A stretch of DNA of 64,000 nt from Campylobacterota bacterium (GTDB lineage Bacteria > Campylobacterota > Campylobacteria > Campylobacterales > Thiovulaceae), in NCBI GenBank assembly GCA_030152305.1, contig JASKOM010000006.1:62001-126000 (forward strand). Reading direction: 5' to 3'. Below are positions 1-8,206 of the stretch, piece after piece. How positions within the stretch are numbered: the first letter of the stretch is position 1; every line of letters begins with the position of its first letter. The notes under the pieces are model-generated. The model searched no databases. It saw only the letters and a list, made by a program, of their open reading frames with translations, and had not been told where the DNA came from. The position numbers and the translations under genes are program-made.

Positions 1-753
1 GATTTAGTTGTAACTGACACAGAAACTGAAGCTCGAGAACTTGCTGATAAACGACGAATTTATGAACGAAATGTTGCTCTTTCTAAAACTACAAAAGCAT
101 CTCTTGATGAATTAAGTTCGATGATTGCCGAAGGTAAATTAAAAGTTCTTAAAATTATTCTTAAAACTGATGTTCATGGAACTCTTGAAGCTATTAAACA
201 TTCACTTGAAGCTCTCAAAAATGAAGAAGTCAAAGTTTCGATAATTAGCGAAGGTGTCGGTGGAATTACTGAAAATGATGTTGTAATGGCTTCAGATTCT
301 GAAAATATAATGATTATCGGCTTTAATGTTCGTCCAACTGGTGTCGTAAAAAGTTTGGCTGAAAAAAATAATGTTAAGTTAAAAACTTATACGATTATTT
401 ATGAAATTCTTGATGATGTTACGAACATATTAACTGGTATGATGAAACCAATCGAAGAAGAAAAACATACTGGACAAGCCGAAATTCGACAAATATTTAA
501 AGTTCGCGATGGTGTTGTTGCTGGTTGTGTTGTTGTTGATGGTGCAATTCAAAAAGGTATTCTCGCTCGTGTTATTCGTAATGGTGTTGTTTTAGGAAAT
601 ACAAATGTTGAAAGTCTAAAACGATTCAAAGATGAGGTCATGGAAGTTAAACGAGGTTTTGAATGTGGAATTTTATTAAAGAATTTTGATAATATCGCTG
701 AAGGTGATGTTATTGAAACTTATGAAAAAGTTACTCGACAGGCTAAATTTTAA
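1..753 (+). CDS. infB: Translation initiation factor IF-2, C-terminal part (partial)
   Basis: The reading frame is open at the left window edge, so only about 250 C-terminal residues are visible; the first ATG at 121 is internal. The visible part matches IF2 domains downstream of the G domain, with the late motif GQAEIRQIFKV and the ending region around GFECGILLKNFDNI that binds initiator fMet-tRNA. IF2 is the GTPase that delivers fMet-tRNA to the 30S subunit and promotes subunit joining. It is followed after 2 bases by rbfA and then rimP, the usual ribosome-maturation neighbourhood, so these genes are probably cotranscribed. It holds one GATGAGGT octamer at 631. Identification is confident; the GTPase domain itself is outside the window. 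Confidence 0.95.
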   Translation, partial: DLVVTDTETEARELADKRRIYERNVALSKTTKASLDELSSMIAEGKLKVLKIILKTDVHGTLEAIKHSLEALKNEEVKVSIISEGVGGITENDVVMASDSENIMIIGFNVRPTGVVKSLAEKNNVKLKTYTIIYEILDDVTNILTGMMKPIEEEKHTGQAEIRQIFKVRDGVVAGCVVVDGAIQKGILARVIRNGVVLGNTNVESLKRFKDEVMEVKRGFECGILLKNFDNIAEGDVIETYEKVTRQAKF

Positions 754-755
754 CA

Positions 756-1142
756 ATGGTTAGAGATCGCAAACAAGAAGAAAAGATAAAAAGAGAGAGA
801 ACTGAAAGTATTCTCAAGGAATTAATTCCAGAGGCTATTTCAACTCTTTCTGATGAACGAATTAGTGGAATTGGTGTCGTTAATGTTGTTTGTTCAAAAG
901 GACGAGATGATGCAAGAGTTTATCTTGACCCTGTTGCAGTTTCTAAAGAAGAACGAGGAGCAGTTATCAGACAACTTTCAAAAGCTAGAGGTTTAATCGA
1001 AGAATATTGTGCATCTGAACAGGGGTGGTTTCGAACCCCTCAATTAACTTTTTTATTTGATGAAACTTTACAACATGAAAGACGAATGGATAAACTTTTT
1101 AAAAAAGCAAGAAAGGAAATCAATGGCATTAACAAAGATTGA
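756..1142 (+). CDS. rbfA: 30S ribosome-binding factor A
   Basis: A 128-residue protein of normal RbfA length. It has the KH-like single-domain pattern: an N-terminal helix rich in charged residues (RTESILKELIPEAI), a strand with DDARVYLDP, and the C-terminal PQLTFLFDETLQHERRMD segment, a close match to the family's conserved P-x-L-x-F-x-x-D end. RbfA binds the 30S subunit and helps mature the 5' end of 16S rRNA. The start lies 2 bases after the infB stop, and rimP begins inside the last 20 bases, so translation is probably coupled. Placement between infB and rimP supports the call. Confidence 0.93.
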   Translation: MVRDRKQEEKIKRERTESILKELIPEAISTLSDERISGIGVVNVVCSKGRDDARVYLDPVAVSKEERGAVIRQLSKARGLIEEYCASEQGWFRTPQLTFLFDETLQHERRMDKLFKKARKEINGINKD

Positions 1143-1590
1143 AGAATCTCTTCAGAAAATAATCGAAGCTGATAATGAAATTATATTTTATGACACAGCC
1201 GTATTAAAAGAAAATGAAACAACGATTTTTCGAGTTATGATAAAACGGAAAAATGGCAATGTTTCGATTGAAGATTGTGTAAAAGTTCATGATTTAATTA
1301 GCCCTTTTTTAGATGTCGAAGAACCTTTAAACGGAAATTATAATCTTGAAGTTAGTTCTCCAGGTTTAGAAAGAAAACTAGAAAAACTTATACATTGGAG
1401 TTTATCAATTGGTGAAGATTTAGAAATTACATTAAAAGATAAAACACAATTATCAGGCAAATTAATATCTTATAACAACGAAAATTACACAGCCAGAATT
1501 ATTCAAGAAGATGGCAATGAACAAGAAATTATATTAGCTAATATAAAAAAAGCTTTAGTTATATATAAATTTTTAGGAGCAAAAAAATGA
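1123..1590 (+). CDS. rimP: Ribosome maturation factor RimP
   Basis: I place the start at ATG 1123 (155 residues) rather than the longer frame from 1057, because an AAAGGAAA ribosome-binding site sits 5-10 bases upstream and the extra 22 residues would be an out-of-frame read of rbfA. The protein shows the RimP signature: MALTKIEESL, the central EVSSPGLERKL (conserved SPGLxRxL) and a C-terminal SH3-like domain with a lysine-rich end. RimP acts with RbfA in 30S assembly. It overlaps rbfA by 20 bases, and its TGA stop overlaps the ATG of the next gene (ATGA). Confidence 0.92.
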   Translation: MALTKIEESLQKIIEADNEIIFYDTAVLKENETTIFRVMIKRKNGNVSIEDCVKVHDLISPFLDVEEPLNGNYNLEVSSPGLERKLEKLIHWSLSIGEDLEITLKDKTQLSGKLISYNNENYTARIIQEDGNEQEIILANIKKALVIYKFLGAKK

Positions 1591-1838
1591 GTATAAAATG
1601 TAAAACAGCGGTTATTTTATCAGCAATCTTATTTTTCTCAACTGGTTGTGGTGGAGGCGGTGGAGGAAGTTCAACACCTTCAACTGAAACAAACACAACA
1701 GGCAATAACACAGATAATAATGGTAATAGTTCAAATGGATCAACTAACACAGATAGTGGTGATTTACCTCCTAGTTTTACAGATGATCCTGATCTAGCTG
1801 AAAAATTATCTGATACTCCTTTACCTAAAGCCGAGTAA
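1587..1838 (+). CDS. Small glycine/asparagine-rich lipoprotein (unknown function)
   Basis: An 83-residue protein starting in an ATGA overlap with rimP. It has a lysine-containing n-region, a hydrophobic stretch and a lipobox ending in FSTGC, so it should be lipidated at Cys21 and cleaved by signal peptidase II. After the cysteine come six glycines, then a low-complexity Ser/Thr/Asn linker and an acidic proline-containing tail (LPPSFTDDPDLAEKL). No enzymatic motif is visible. The next mini-gene at 1846 has a similar lipobox and a similar LPPS tail, so the two may be diverged tandem copies. Both sit inside the translation operon, which is unusual. Function unknown. Confidence 0.75.
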   Translation: MSIKCKTAVILSAILFFSTGCGGGGGGSSTPSTETNTTGNNTDNNGNSSNGSTNTDSGDLPPSFTDDPDLAEKLSDTPLPKAE

Positions 1839-1845
1839 TTAATTT

Positions 1846-1995
1846 ATGAAATTATTAACAACTGTTTTAACGGTTTTATTTTTGTTTGTTGGTTGTGGAA
1901 GCGATGGAACGGCAACTATTACTGTTGAAGATAACAATTCAAATTCAACTTCGAATAATTTGCCTCCATCTATTCCAGATTTTGCTAATAAATAA
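1846..1995 (+). CDS. Mini-lipoprotein of 49 residues (unknown function)
   Basis: A short gene missed by length-filtered gene finders. ATG at 1846 opens a 49-codon frame: MKLLTTVLTVLFLFVGC gives a typical lipoprotein signal with lipobox FVGC, then an acidic Asn/Ser linker and an LPPSIPDF tail ending in K. It starts 8 bases after the preceding lipoprotein stops, and its TAA overlaps the ATG of rsmH (TAATG), so it is packed into the operon with translational coupling. The LPPS tail resembles that of the upstream 83-residue lipoprotein. Coding status rests on the signal peptide, the lipobox and the perfect packing; no family is recognised. Confidence 0.7.
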   Translation: MKLLTTVLTVLFLFVGCGSDGTATITVEDNNSNSTSNNLPPSIPDFANK

Positions 1996-2930
1996 TGGAC
2001 TCGCCACATATTCCTGTTCTTCTCGATGAGGTCGTAAAAGAGTTCAGTTCAACTGAATTTGATAAAGTTTTTTTTATTGATGCAACGATCGGATACGGCG
2101 GACATTCAAAAGCTATTTTGGAAAGTTCGCAAAATATCCACCTCATCGGCATAGATCGAGATTCTGAAGCTGTTGAATTTTCAAAAAAAAGATTAAATAG
2201 TTTCGGTTCTCGAATAAATATTTTACACGGAACTTTTTCAGAAAAAATAAACGAAGCAATAAAATTAGCTGGAGATAATAAAATTATCGGAATCTTAGCT
2301 GATATTGGAGTTTCGAGTTTGCAACTTGATAAAATTGACCGCGGTTTTAGTTTTGATTCGCCAAATTTAGATATGCGAATGAATCAAAATGATGAATTAA
2401 CGGCTTATAAAATTATAAATAATTATTCGCAATATAAATTAGAACAGATTTTTAAAGATTTTGGTGAAATTAGAAATAGTAAAAAAATTGCAACTGCGAT
2501 TATAAATAATCGTCCTATTGAAAGCGGTTTAGAATTGGCTAATTTGATAGAAAAAACTGAAGGTCGTTGGAGTGGAACTCATCCAGCAACTCAAATTTTT
2601 CAGGCTATTCGAATTGAAGTAAATGGCGAATTGAATCAATTAGAAAATTTATTAAAAGAAATTGAATTATTTGCTAGAAATAATAAATTAAACGGTTCGA
2701 AAATTGCAATAATTACTTTTCATTCGCTTGAAGACCGAATTGTGAAAGATAAATTTCGAGATTGGGCAAATAGCTGTATCTGTCCGCCTGAAGTAATGAA
2801 ATGTAGCTGTGGCGATAATCACGATATTGGCGAGATATTAACAAAAAAGCCAATTATCGCAACAGAAAAAGAAATATCAAAAAATAGACGAAGTCGCAGT
2901 GCAAAATTAAGACTCTTTCAAATTAATTAA
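1995..2930 (+). CDS. rsmH: 16S rRNA (cytosine(1402)-N(4))-methyltransferase
   Basis: A 311-residue SAM-dependent methyltransferase of normal length. The N-terminus carries HIPVLLDEVV, the family hallmark, followed by the SAM-binding segment FIDATIGYGGHS and the GIDRDSEA acidic loop. Further family motifs are ILADIGVSSLQLD, DMRMNQ, FQAIRIEVNGEL and the FHSLEDR near the C-terminus. RsmH methylates N4 of C1402 in the decoding centre. In many bacteria rsmH leads the mra/dcw division cluster; here it follows two mini-lipoproteins and precedes pheS. Its ATG shares bases with the upstream stop. It contains GATGAGGT at 2025 and the complement at 2140. Confidence 0.95.
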   Translation: MDSPHIPVLLDEVVKEFSSTEFDKVFFIDATIGYGGHSKAILESSQNIHLIGIDRDSEAVEFSKKRLNSFGSRINILHGTFSEKINEAIKLAGDNKIIGILADIGVSSLQLDKIDRGFSFDSPNLDMRMNQNDELTAYKIINNYSQYKLEQIFKDFGEIRNSKKIATAIINNRPIESGLELANLIEKTEGRWSGTHPATQIFQAIRIEVNGELNQLENLLKEIELFARNNKLNGSKIAIITFHSLEDRIVKDKFRDWANSCICPPEVMKCSCGDNHDIGEILTKKPIIATEKEISKNRRSRSAKLRLFQIN

Positions 2931-2951
2931 TAAAAAAATATAGGAGATTTT

Positions 2952-3947
2952 TTGAGAGATTTTATAAATAAAATTAGAGACTGTCAAGATAAAAATGAAT
3001 TAGAAAATATTCGAATTTCGATTCTTGGCAAAAAAGGGGAACTTGCAAAAGCCTTTGCTGATATGAAAAATTTATCAGGTGATCAAAAAAAAGAACGAGC
3101 AAAAGAGCTTAACGAATTAAAAGATATTTTTACGGTTGAGTTAGAAAAACGAGAATCTGAACTTTCAGAAATTGAACTTGATAATAAAATGTTAAGTGAA
3201 AAAATTGATATTTCGTTGTTGTCTCCAAAAGTTGAAATTGGCGGTTATCATCCAGTTGTCGAAACGATGAATCGAATAATTAGCTATTTTAATAATATGA
3301 ATTTCTCGATTGAAGAAGGAAATATGGTCGAAGATGATTGGCATAATTTTGAAGCTTTAAATTTGCCAAAAAGCCATCCAGCTCGAGATATGCAAGATAC
3401 TTTTTATTTTGGCGACGGACGACTTTTGAGAACTCATACTTCGCCAGTTCAAATTCGAACAATGATGCGAGAAAAACCGCCAATTCGAATGATTGCACCT
3501 GGAACTGTTTTTCGAAGAGATTTCGATTTGACTCACACTCCGATGTTTCATCAAGTTGAAGGTTTAGTTATCGAAAACGGCGATAAAGTTTCGTTTGCAA
3601 ATTTAAAATTTATTTTAGAAGATTTCTTAAAATATATGTTTGGCGATGTAAAAGTTCGATTTAGACCAAGTTTTTTCCCATTTACTGAACCGTCGGCTGA
3701 AGCTGATATTTCATGTTTATTTTGTGGTGGCAACGGCTGTCGAGTATGTTCTCATACTGGTTGGCTCGAAGTTCTTGGTTGCGGAATGGTTGATCCAAAT
3801 GTATTTAAATCAGTAAATTATGAAAATGTTAGCGGTTATGCTTTCGGTCTCGGAGTTGAAAGATTTGCAATGTTAATTCACAGAGTTCCAGATTTAAGAT
3901 CAATGTTTGAAGGTGATTTAAGACTTTTAGAACAATTCAGAGTTTGA
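2952..3947 (+). CDS. pheS: Phenylalanine--tRNA ligase alpha subunit
   Basis: 331 residues, the normal PheS length. Translation starts at TTG 2952, placed by an AGGAG site at 2942-2946. The N-terminal third is a charged helical (coiled-coil) region. The class II synthetase core follows: [20 protein letters not shown] (motif 2), the cysteine-rich loop [17 protein letters not shown] and motif 3 [18 protein letters not shown]. PheS forms an alpha2-beta2 enzyme with PheT, which is not adjacent here. The gene sits between rsmH and a thioredoxin-like lipoprotein with short gaps, probably in the same operon. Confidence 0.96.
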   Translation: MRDFINKIRDCQDKNELENIRISILGKKGELAKAFADMKNLSGDQKKERAKELNELKDIFTVELEKRESELSEIELDNKMLSEKIDISLLSPKVEIGGYHPVVETMNRIISYFNNMNFSIEEGNMVEDDWHNFEALNLPKSHPARDMQDTFYFGDGRLLRTHTSPVQIRTMMREKPPIRMIAPGTVFRRDFDLTHTPMFHQVEGLVIENGDKVSFANLKFILEDFLKYMFGDVKVRFRPSFFPFTEPSAEADISCLFCGGNGCRVCSHTGWLEVLGCGMVDPNVFKSVNYENVSGYAFGLGVERFAMLIHRVPDLRSMFEGDLRLLEQFRV

Positions 3948-3979
3948 TATATTAAAATGTCAGAAAATTTAACTGGAGT

Positions 3980-4612
3980 ATGAACAAAATGAACAAGTTC
4001 AGTTTTAATATAGCAAATAAATTCGGAATTGTTTCGACATTTTTTGCTTTGGTATTAAGTGGTTGTGGAAGCGATAACAACGAAATAAAAGAGACTAACG
4101 AAACAAAAAGTCAAAAAAATATCTCGCAAAATCTTGTAGCTAAAAAAGATTATTCATTACGAATTGTTAATGGCAGAACAATAAAAGCTTCTCGTGAAGG
4201 CACAAGTTTTAAATTTGAAAATGAACCTCGACTTGTTTTATTAGATTTTTTTACAACTTGGTGTCCAGCTTGTCGTTCTGTTGCTCCGCATTTGACAAAT
4301 TTGCAAAATAAACATAAAGGCGAATTGTCAATAATTGGTGTTCTCGTTGAAAATGGCAGATCTGATGATGCAGTTCGAGATTTTCAAGAAAAATACAGTG
4401 CAAAATATGATATTGCTAATTCGACAACAGCTAGTGATGATTCTAATTTTAAACTTTCAAATGATGTAGCATCGCTTTTGCGAATGCCTCGATCTTATCC
4501 GATTCCGCTTTTAGTTTTATTTAAAGATGGCGAATATTATCGACATTATGTTGGTGCAGTTCCTGAAGAAATGATCGAAAGCGATTTATTAGATGCTCTT
4601 GGAAAGAGATAA
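3980..4612 (+). CDS. TlpA/ResA-like thioredoxin-fold lipoprotein
   Basis: 210 residues. The N-terminus has a signal sequence ending in the lipobox LSGC, with lipidated Cys29, so the protein is membrane-anchored on the periplasmic side. A thioredoxin fold follows with LLDFFTTWCPAC (active-site Cys95 and Cys98), a cis-proline region near YPIPLLVLFKDG, and a GAVPEEMI C-terminal helix. Family members are periplasmic thiol:disulfide reductases used in cytochrome c maturation or protein repair. A second in-frame ATG three codons in is an alternative start. It lies 6 bases before ftsY in the operon. The exact substrate cannot be told from sequence. Confidence 0.85.
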   Translation: MNKMNKFSFNIANKFGIVSTFFALVLSGCGSDNNEIKETNETKSQKNISQNLVAKKDYSLRIVNGRTIKASREGTSFKFENEPRLVLLDFFTTWCPACRSVAPHLTNLQNKHKGELSIIGVLVENGRSDDAVRDFQEKYSAKYDIANSTTASDDSNFKLSNDVASLLRMPRSYPIPLLVLFKDGEYYRHYVGAVPEEMIESDLLDALGKR

Positions 4613-4618
4613 TAATTA

Positions 4619-5509
4619 ATGTTTGGTTTTTTCGAACGAGGCTTTAAAAAGACTCTTGAAGTTATAAAAGCACTTGATAAATCGCTTATGGTCGAAGCGA
4701 TTCATCATATTAAAAAAGATAGATTAGAAGAAATATTAATCGAAAGCGATGTTACTTATGATTTAATCGAAGAGATTTTAGAGAATTTGCCTGATGAGGT
4801 ATCTCGAGAAGATTTAGAACCACGATTATTAAAATGTTTTGAAACACAAAAAAAAGACTGGATTCACAAAAGACCTGTTGTTCAATTAATTATTGGTGTC
4901 AATGGTGCAGGAAAAACGACAACGATTGCAAAACTTGCATCAAAATATCGCAAACAGGGCAAACGAGTTATTTTAGGAGCTTCTGATACTTTTAGAGCGG
5001 CCGCTATTGAACAGCTTAGATTATGGGCTGATCGTCTTGATATTCCAGTCATTTTTTCAAAACAGGGACACGATCCGTCAGGTGTTACTTTTGATGCAAT
5101 TAGATCAGGAGTTGCGAGAAACATGGATTATATAATAATCGATACGGCTGGTCGTTTGCATAATCAAAGCAATTTATCAGAAGAGCTGAAAAAAATCGTT
5201 CGAGTTGCTGATAAAGCTCATGCTGGATCACCTCATCAAAAAATTTTAATTTTAGATGGAACTCAAGGAACTTCGGCAATTGTTCAAGCTGAAAAATTTA
5301 ACGAAATGATAGGAATTGACGGAATAATTATCACAAAATTAGATGGCACAGCAAAAGGTGGAGCGATTTTTTCGATAGCAGAAGCTTTAAAAGTTCCAAT
5401 TTTATATATTGGAATTGGAGAAAAACCCGACGATTTAATCGAGTTTGTTCCAAAAGAATTTGTCAAAGGTCTTTTAGATAAATTATATAAAGGCGAATCG
5501 AAATTATAA
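4619..5509 (+). CDS. ftsY: Signal recognition particle receptor FtsY
   Basis: 296 residues: a short NG-type FtsY without the long acidic A domain seen in E. coli, which is common in Campylobacterota. The N domain (helical) covers about residues 1-80. The G domain has P-loop GVNGAGKTTT (93-102), DTFRAAAIEQL, DTAGRLHNQSNL and TKLDGTAKGG, and ends with the GEKPDDLIEF motif of SRP GTPases. FtsY docks ribosome-SRP complexes at the inner membrane. Its last 6 bases overlap the convergent flgA. The complement of GATGAGGT lies at 5230 and a forward copy at 4793. Confidence 0.96.
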   Translation: MFGFFERGFKKTLEVIKALDKSLMVEAIHHIKKDRLEEILIESDVTYDLIEEILENLPDEVSREDLEPRLLKCFETQKKDWIHKRPVVQLIIGVNGAGKTTTIAKLASKYRKQGKRVILGASDTFRAAAIEQLRLWADRLDIPVIFSKQGHDPSGVTFDAIRSGVARNMDYIIIDTAGRLHNQSNLSEELKKIVRVADKAHAGSPHQKILILDGTQGTSAIVQAEKFNEMIGIDGIIITKLDGTAKGGAIFSIAEALKVPILYIGIGEKPDDLIEFVPKEFVKGLLDKLYKGESKL

Positions 5510-6385
5510 AATTTTTACAAGTCCAGAACTTATTATAATAGCTTTTAAGCGAATTCCATCGGTTGTTTCAACCTGAATAGAATCATTGAATCCTCCATTT
5601 TGGAGGGCTTTCACTTCAGTTTCCATATAAACATTTCCATCACGAATAAAACCTTTTAACATTTGTCCTTTTAATACGACACTATTTTTTTCAATATTTC
5701 GATTAAAAAGTTCGCGATCTTTTGGAATATAGCCTTTTGCAACAATATCATTTAAATCTTGAACTGATAAATAATCTCCCCGAAATCGTTCAAATTTCAT
5801 TTTTTGAACAACCGTATTTGATGAGGTCAAAGCTTCACCTTTTTGAATATTCGTTGAGCTTTTTACAATTTCAATATATGCTTCGATATTAAATTTAAAA
5901 TGAATTCTATTGCCATCCGAGTCTTCAATATAAAATAAGCCATTTGATTTTTGAATATCACTGTCATTAATTACAATTTCATATTTATCAGGCAATGAAT
6001 CAATATTATTTTTTGGAGTAACAATAACATTGACTATATCCATATCTGGATATTTTTTTTGAAACTCTTTCTGTAAAGAATCGGCGATACAATTAATACA
6101 CAAAGTTGCAGGAACATATGTAAATTTAATTTGACGAATATTTGTTTTATCAACAGATATATTATTTTTATTAAATTGTTCTATTAAATCCATAGTTGAA
6201 ATATAAAACTTTGTTGAATCGTGTTCAAAATTACCAATTAAAAAATTATTTTTTTTTGAAATTGATTTATATATATCTTTTGCATAAATAGATTTGTTAT
6301 TAACGATATATTCGTCATTTAATATTAAAGATAATGCAAATGTTGGAAACACAATTAATAATGTAGAAATAGATATTTTTTTCAA
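5504..6385 (-). CDS. flgA: Flagellar basal body P-ring formation protein FlgA
   Basis: 293 residues with a lysine-started hydrophobic signal sequence for export to the periplasm. The C-terminal half holds the SAF-type domain of FlgA: IQKGEALTSSNTVV, then FRGDYLSVQDLND, VLKGQML, and a final strand set with VQVETTDGIRLKAII. FlgA is the periplasmic chaperone that lets FlgI assemble into the P ring around the flagellar rod. The N-terminal part is poorly conserved, as usual for this family. It is transcribed away from the upstream tRNA-Leu and converges on ftsY with a 6-base overlap, leaving no room for a separate terminator. Confidence 0.85.
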   Translation of the reverse strand: MKKISISTLLIVFPTFALSLILNDEYIVNNKSIYAKDIYKSISKKNNFLIGNFEHDSTKFYISTMDLIEQFNKNNISVDKTNIRQIKFTYVPATLCINCIADSLQKEFQKKYPDMDIVNVIVTPKNNIDSLPDKYEIVINDSDIQKSNGLFYIEDSDGNRIHFKFNIEAYIEIVKSSTNIQKGEALTSSNTVVQKMKFERFRGDYLSVQDLNDIVAKGYIPKDRELFNRNIEKNSVVLKGQMLKGFIRDGNVYMETEVKALQNGGFNDSIQVETTDGIRLKAIIISSGLVKIL

Positions 6386-6411
6386 TTTTGTAGTCGTTAT
6401 TTATAAATTTG

Positions 6412-6497
6412 TGGTACCACAGGTCGGACTCGAACCGACACGATATTGCTATCACCAGATTTTGAGTCTAGCGTGTCTGCCATTTCACCACTGTGGC
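6412..6497 (-). tRNA. tRNA-Leu (anticodon CAA)
   Basis: On the minus strand a complete class II tRNA can be folded. The acceptor stem GCCACAG pairs with CTGTGGT (one G-U), followed by discriminator A and an encoded CCA. The anticodon loop CTCAAAA is closed by CTAGA/TCTGG, giving anticodon CAA for the UUG codon. A variable arm is present, and the T arm is GTCGG-TTCGAGT-CCGAC. The 86-base length fits leucine tRNA. It sits between the hup terminator and flgA on the same strand. Confidence 0.96.
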
Positions 6498-6510
6498 TTT
6501 TTATATAAAA

Positions 6511-6532
6511 GACTAAAGAAACCTCTTTAGTC
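6511..6532 (-). terminator. Rho-independent terminator after the HU gene
   Basis: On the minus strand GACTAAAG-AGGTTT-CTTTAGTC forms an 8-bp stem with a 6-base loop and is followed by TTTT. It lies just downstream of the HU-like gene and just before tRNA-Leu, so it should end hup transcripts. Confidence 0.8.
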
Positions 6533-6555
6533 CAAGAGGATTATATCATAAATTA

Positions 6556-6969
6556 CTATGATTTTTTTGTTTTCGCAGTAGTTTTTTTAACTTTTGAAGG
6601 TGTTTCAACAACTGGCTCTCGTTCTTTTTTAACAACTTTCACCACTTTTTTAACAACTTTTTTAGCTCTTGTTTTTTTCACAGTTTTTGGTTTAACTTTA
6701 AGAACTGCTTCTTTTAAATTTTTACCAACTTTAAATTTAACACTTGTTCTTGCAGGAACTTTAACTTTATCTTGTTTACCTGGAAGTGTTGTTTCTCTTT
6801 CACTTCTTTCGATAACATCAAAAGTGCCGAAGCCCATAAATGTAATTGAATCGCCATCTACCAAAATATCCTGCACAGTTTTGATAGCTACATTCAAAAC
6901 ATTTTCAGCATCTTTTTTTGAAACAGAGGCTTTGTCTGCAACTACTCTAATAAAATCAGCTTTTTTCAT
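6556..6969 (-). CDS. hup: HU-family DNA-binding protein with lysine-rich C-terminal tail
   Basis: 137 residues. Positions 1-90 are a normal HU/IHF domain: MKKADFIRVVADKASVSKKD, the GFGTFDVIERSER turn that leads into the DNA-binding arm, and the arm's end near KVPARTSVKFKVGKNLKEAV. The last 45 residues are an added Lys/Val/Ala-rich tail (KKVVKKVVKVVKK), like the histone H1-type tails of some actinobacterial HU proteins. The tail should raise DNA affinity and compaction. A well-formed promoter (TTGACT-17-TACAAT) lies upstream at 7018-7046 and a terminator directly downstream, so it is a single-gene unit. The family call is firm; the tail's role is inference. Confidence 0.93.
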   Translation of the reverse strand: MKKADFIRVVADKASVSKKDAENVLNVAIKTVQDILVDGDSITFMGFGTFDVIERSERETTLPGKQDKVKVPARTSVKFKVGKNLKEAVLKVKPKTVKKTRAKKVVKKVVKVVKKEREPVVETPSKVKKTTAKTKKS

Positions 6970-7017
6970 TTGGTAAGTCCCTTGAAACTTAAAATTATTG
7001 CAAATAATTTTTACACT

Positions 7018-7046
7018 ATTGTATTCAAAAAAATAGTTTAAGTCAA
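7018..7046 (-). promoter_or_regulatory. Sigma70-type promoter of the HU gene
   Basis: On the minus strand TTGACT (7041-7046) and TACAAT (7018-7023) are separated by 17 bases, close to the sigma70 consensus. The -10 element lies about 50 bases upstream of the hup start. Confidence 0.7.
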
Positions 7047-7084
7047 TAGATATGAATTAAATTGCTAAGCTAATTTTAAACATT

Positions 7085-8206
7085 TTACCAGCCTATTGTT
7101 AAATTAAATAAATATCGCCGATCAGAATCTTGTCCGCTATATGCTCCCAATTCTTCAGTATATGTAACTAAGCTTAACTGAACAATTGCAAATCTCATAT
7201 CTAAACCTGCTGTATAGTTTCCTTGATAAAAACCTAAACCACCTTTTAAAGTCAGCATTGTTGAATCATAAAAAAGTCCTTCGACACCGATTCTGCTTTT
7301 TGTAATAAAATCAGAATTATTAGTTATATCAATATAATCAAGTCCTGCTTTCCAACTTTTTAAAAATTTGTTATTTAAATTTTTTTCATAACCTAAACCA
7401 AAATTTAAAGTTTCTGGAATATAGCTTTGACTATTTTTATAACCGATTCCACCAATATTTAAAAAACTTGCACCAACTTTATAACCTGTTTTAGTTAGCC
7501 ATAACAAACCTAAATCAAAAACAGTTGAAGTTCCACGATGTGAGATGTCATCAATTAAATAGGAGTCGATATTATCGCGATGTTCAACTAATTTATCAAT
7601 AGTAAAATTTTCATGAACTGATATATATTTAATATATTTTGTTGCAATTCCGAATGATAAAGCTTGAGACCAATCATAAGAAATTCCGAAAACTCCGCCA
7701 CCAATAACAGAACCATCAACATCGAAAAAGCCATTACTACCTAATCCGCGATGAGTTGAGAAATTTAAATTTATATTTGTCAAAGCACCGATCGAAAAAG
7801 CTAAATTTTTAATACCTTTTGCAACATATGAAAAATTTGAAATTTCAAAATTGTTATTTGAACCCAAATATTCTCGAGTTATTCGCAATAATTCAAGATT
7901 TCTTTCATCTTCGTTTTCGATATCTTGCAAGTCAAGACCATCTTTACCAATATTAATTACATTTTTATTAGCTGAAAGCGATAAATTAATTAATTTTATT
8001 TCGGCTCCATTGCTACGATTAATCGTAGAAAGTCCAGCTGGATTATAAAAAACGGCTGTTCCACTACCACCTAGACCGATGTTCGCTCCACCCATTTTGA
8101 TAATCGAAATATCTTTATATAATTGATAATTTTCATAAGTTGTTGAATTTAAATTATTAATAAATGCAAATAAATTTATATAAATAATATTTTTTTTAGA
8201 AATCAA
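7085..8206 (-). CDS. Outer-membrane beta-barrel protein, FadL/PorV/TraF_2-like
   Basis: 373 residues. After the N-terminal hydrophobic region comes IIKMGGANIGLGGSGTAVFYNPAGLSTI, the MGGAG-x(n)-YNPAGL signature of FadL-, PorV- and TraF_2-type barrel proteins. The rest is alternating strand-like sequence with repeated Gly/aromatic turns and ends in an aromatic residue (LTIGW), as outer-membrane barrels do. The ligand or role cannot be told. Its start overlaps the preceding PAP2 gene by 4 bases (ATGA), so it is the last gene of the response regulator-cytochrome-PAP2-barrel set. Confidence 0.7.
   Translation of the reverse strand: MISKKNIIYINLFAFINNLNSTTYENYQLYKDISIIKMGGANIGLGGSGTAVFYNPAGLSTINRSNGAEIKLINLSLSANKNVINIGKDGLDLQDIENEDERNLELLRITREYLGSNNNFEISNFSYVAKGIKNLAFSIGALTNINLNFSTHRGLGSNGFFDVDGSVIGGGVFGISYDWSQALSFGIATKYIKYISVHENFTIDKLVEHRDNIDSYLIDDISHRGTSTVFDLGLLWLTKTGYKVGASFLNIGGIGYKNSQSYIPETLNFGLGYEKNLNNKFLKSWKAGLDYIDITNNSDFITKSRIGVEGLFYDSTMLTLKGGLGFYQGNYTAGLDMRFAIVQLSLVTYTEELGAYSGQDSDRRYLFNLTIGW

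Noticed and set aside
1559..1750. Minus-strand proline-rich reading frame
   Set aside because: It is the shadow of the glycine-rich lipoprotein gene; no ribosome-binding site, and the plus-strand frame has a lipobox.
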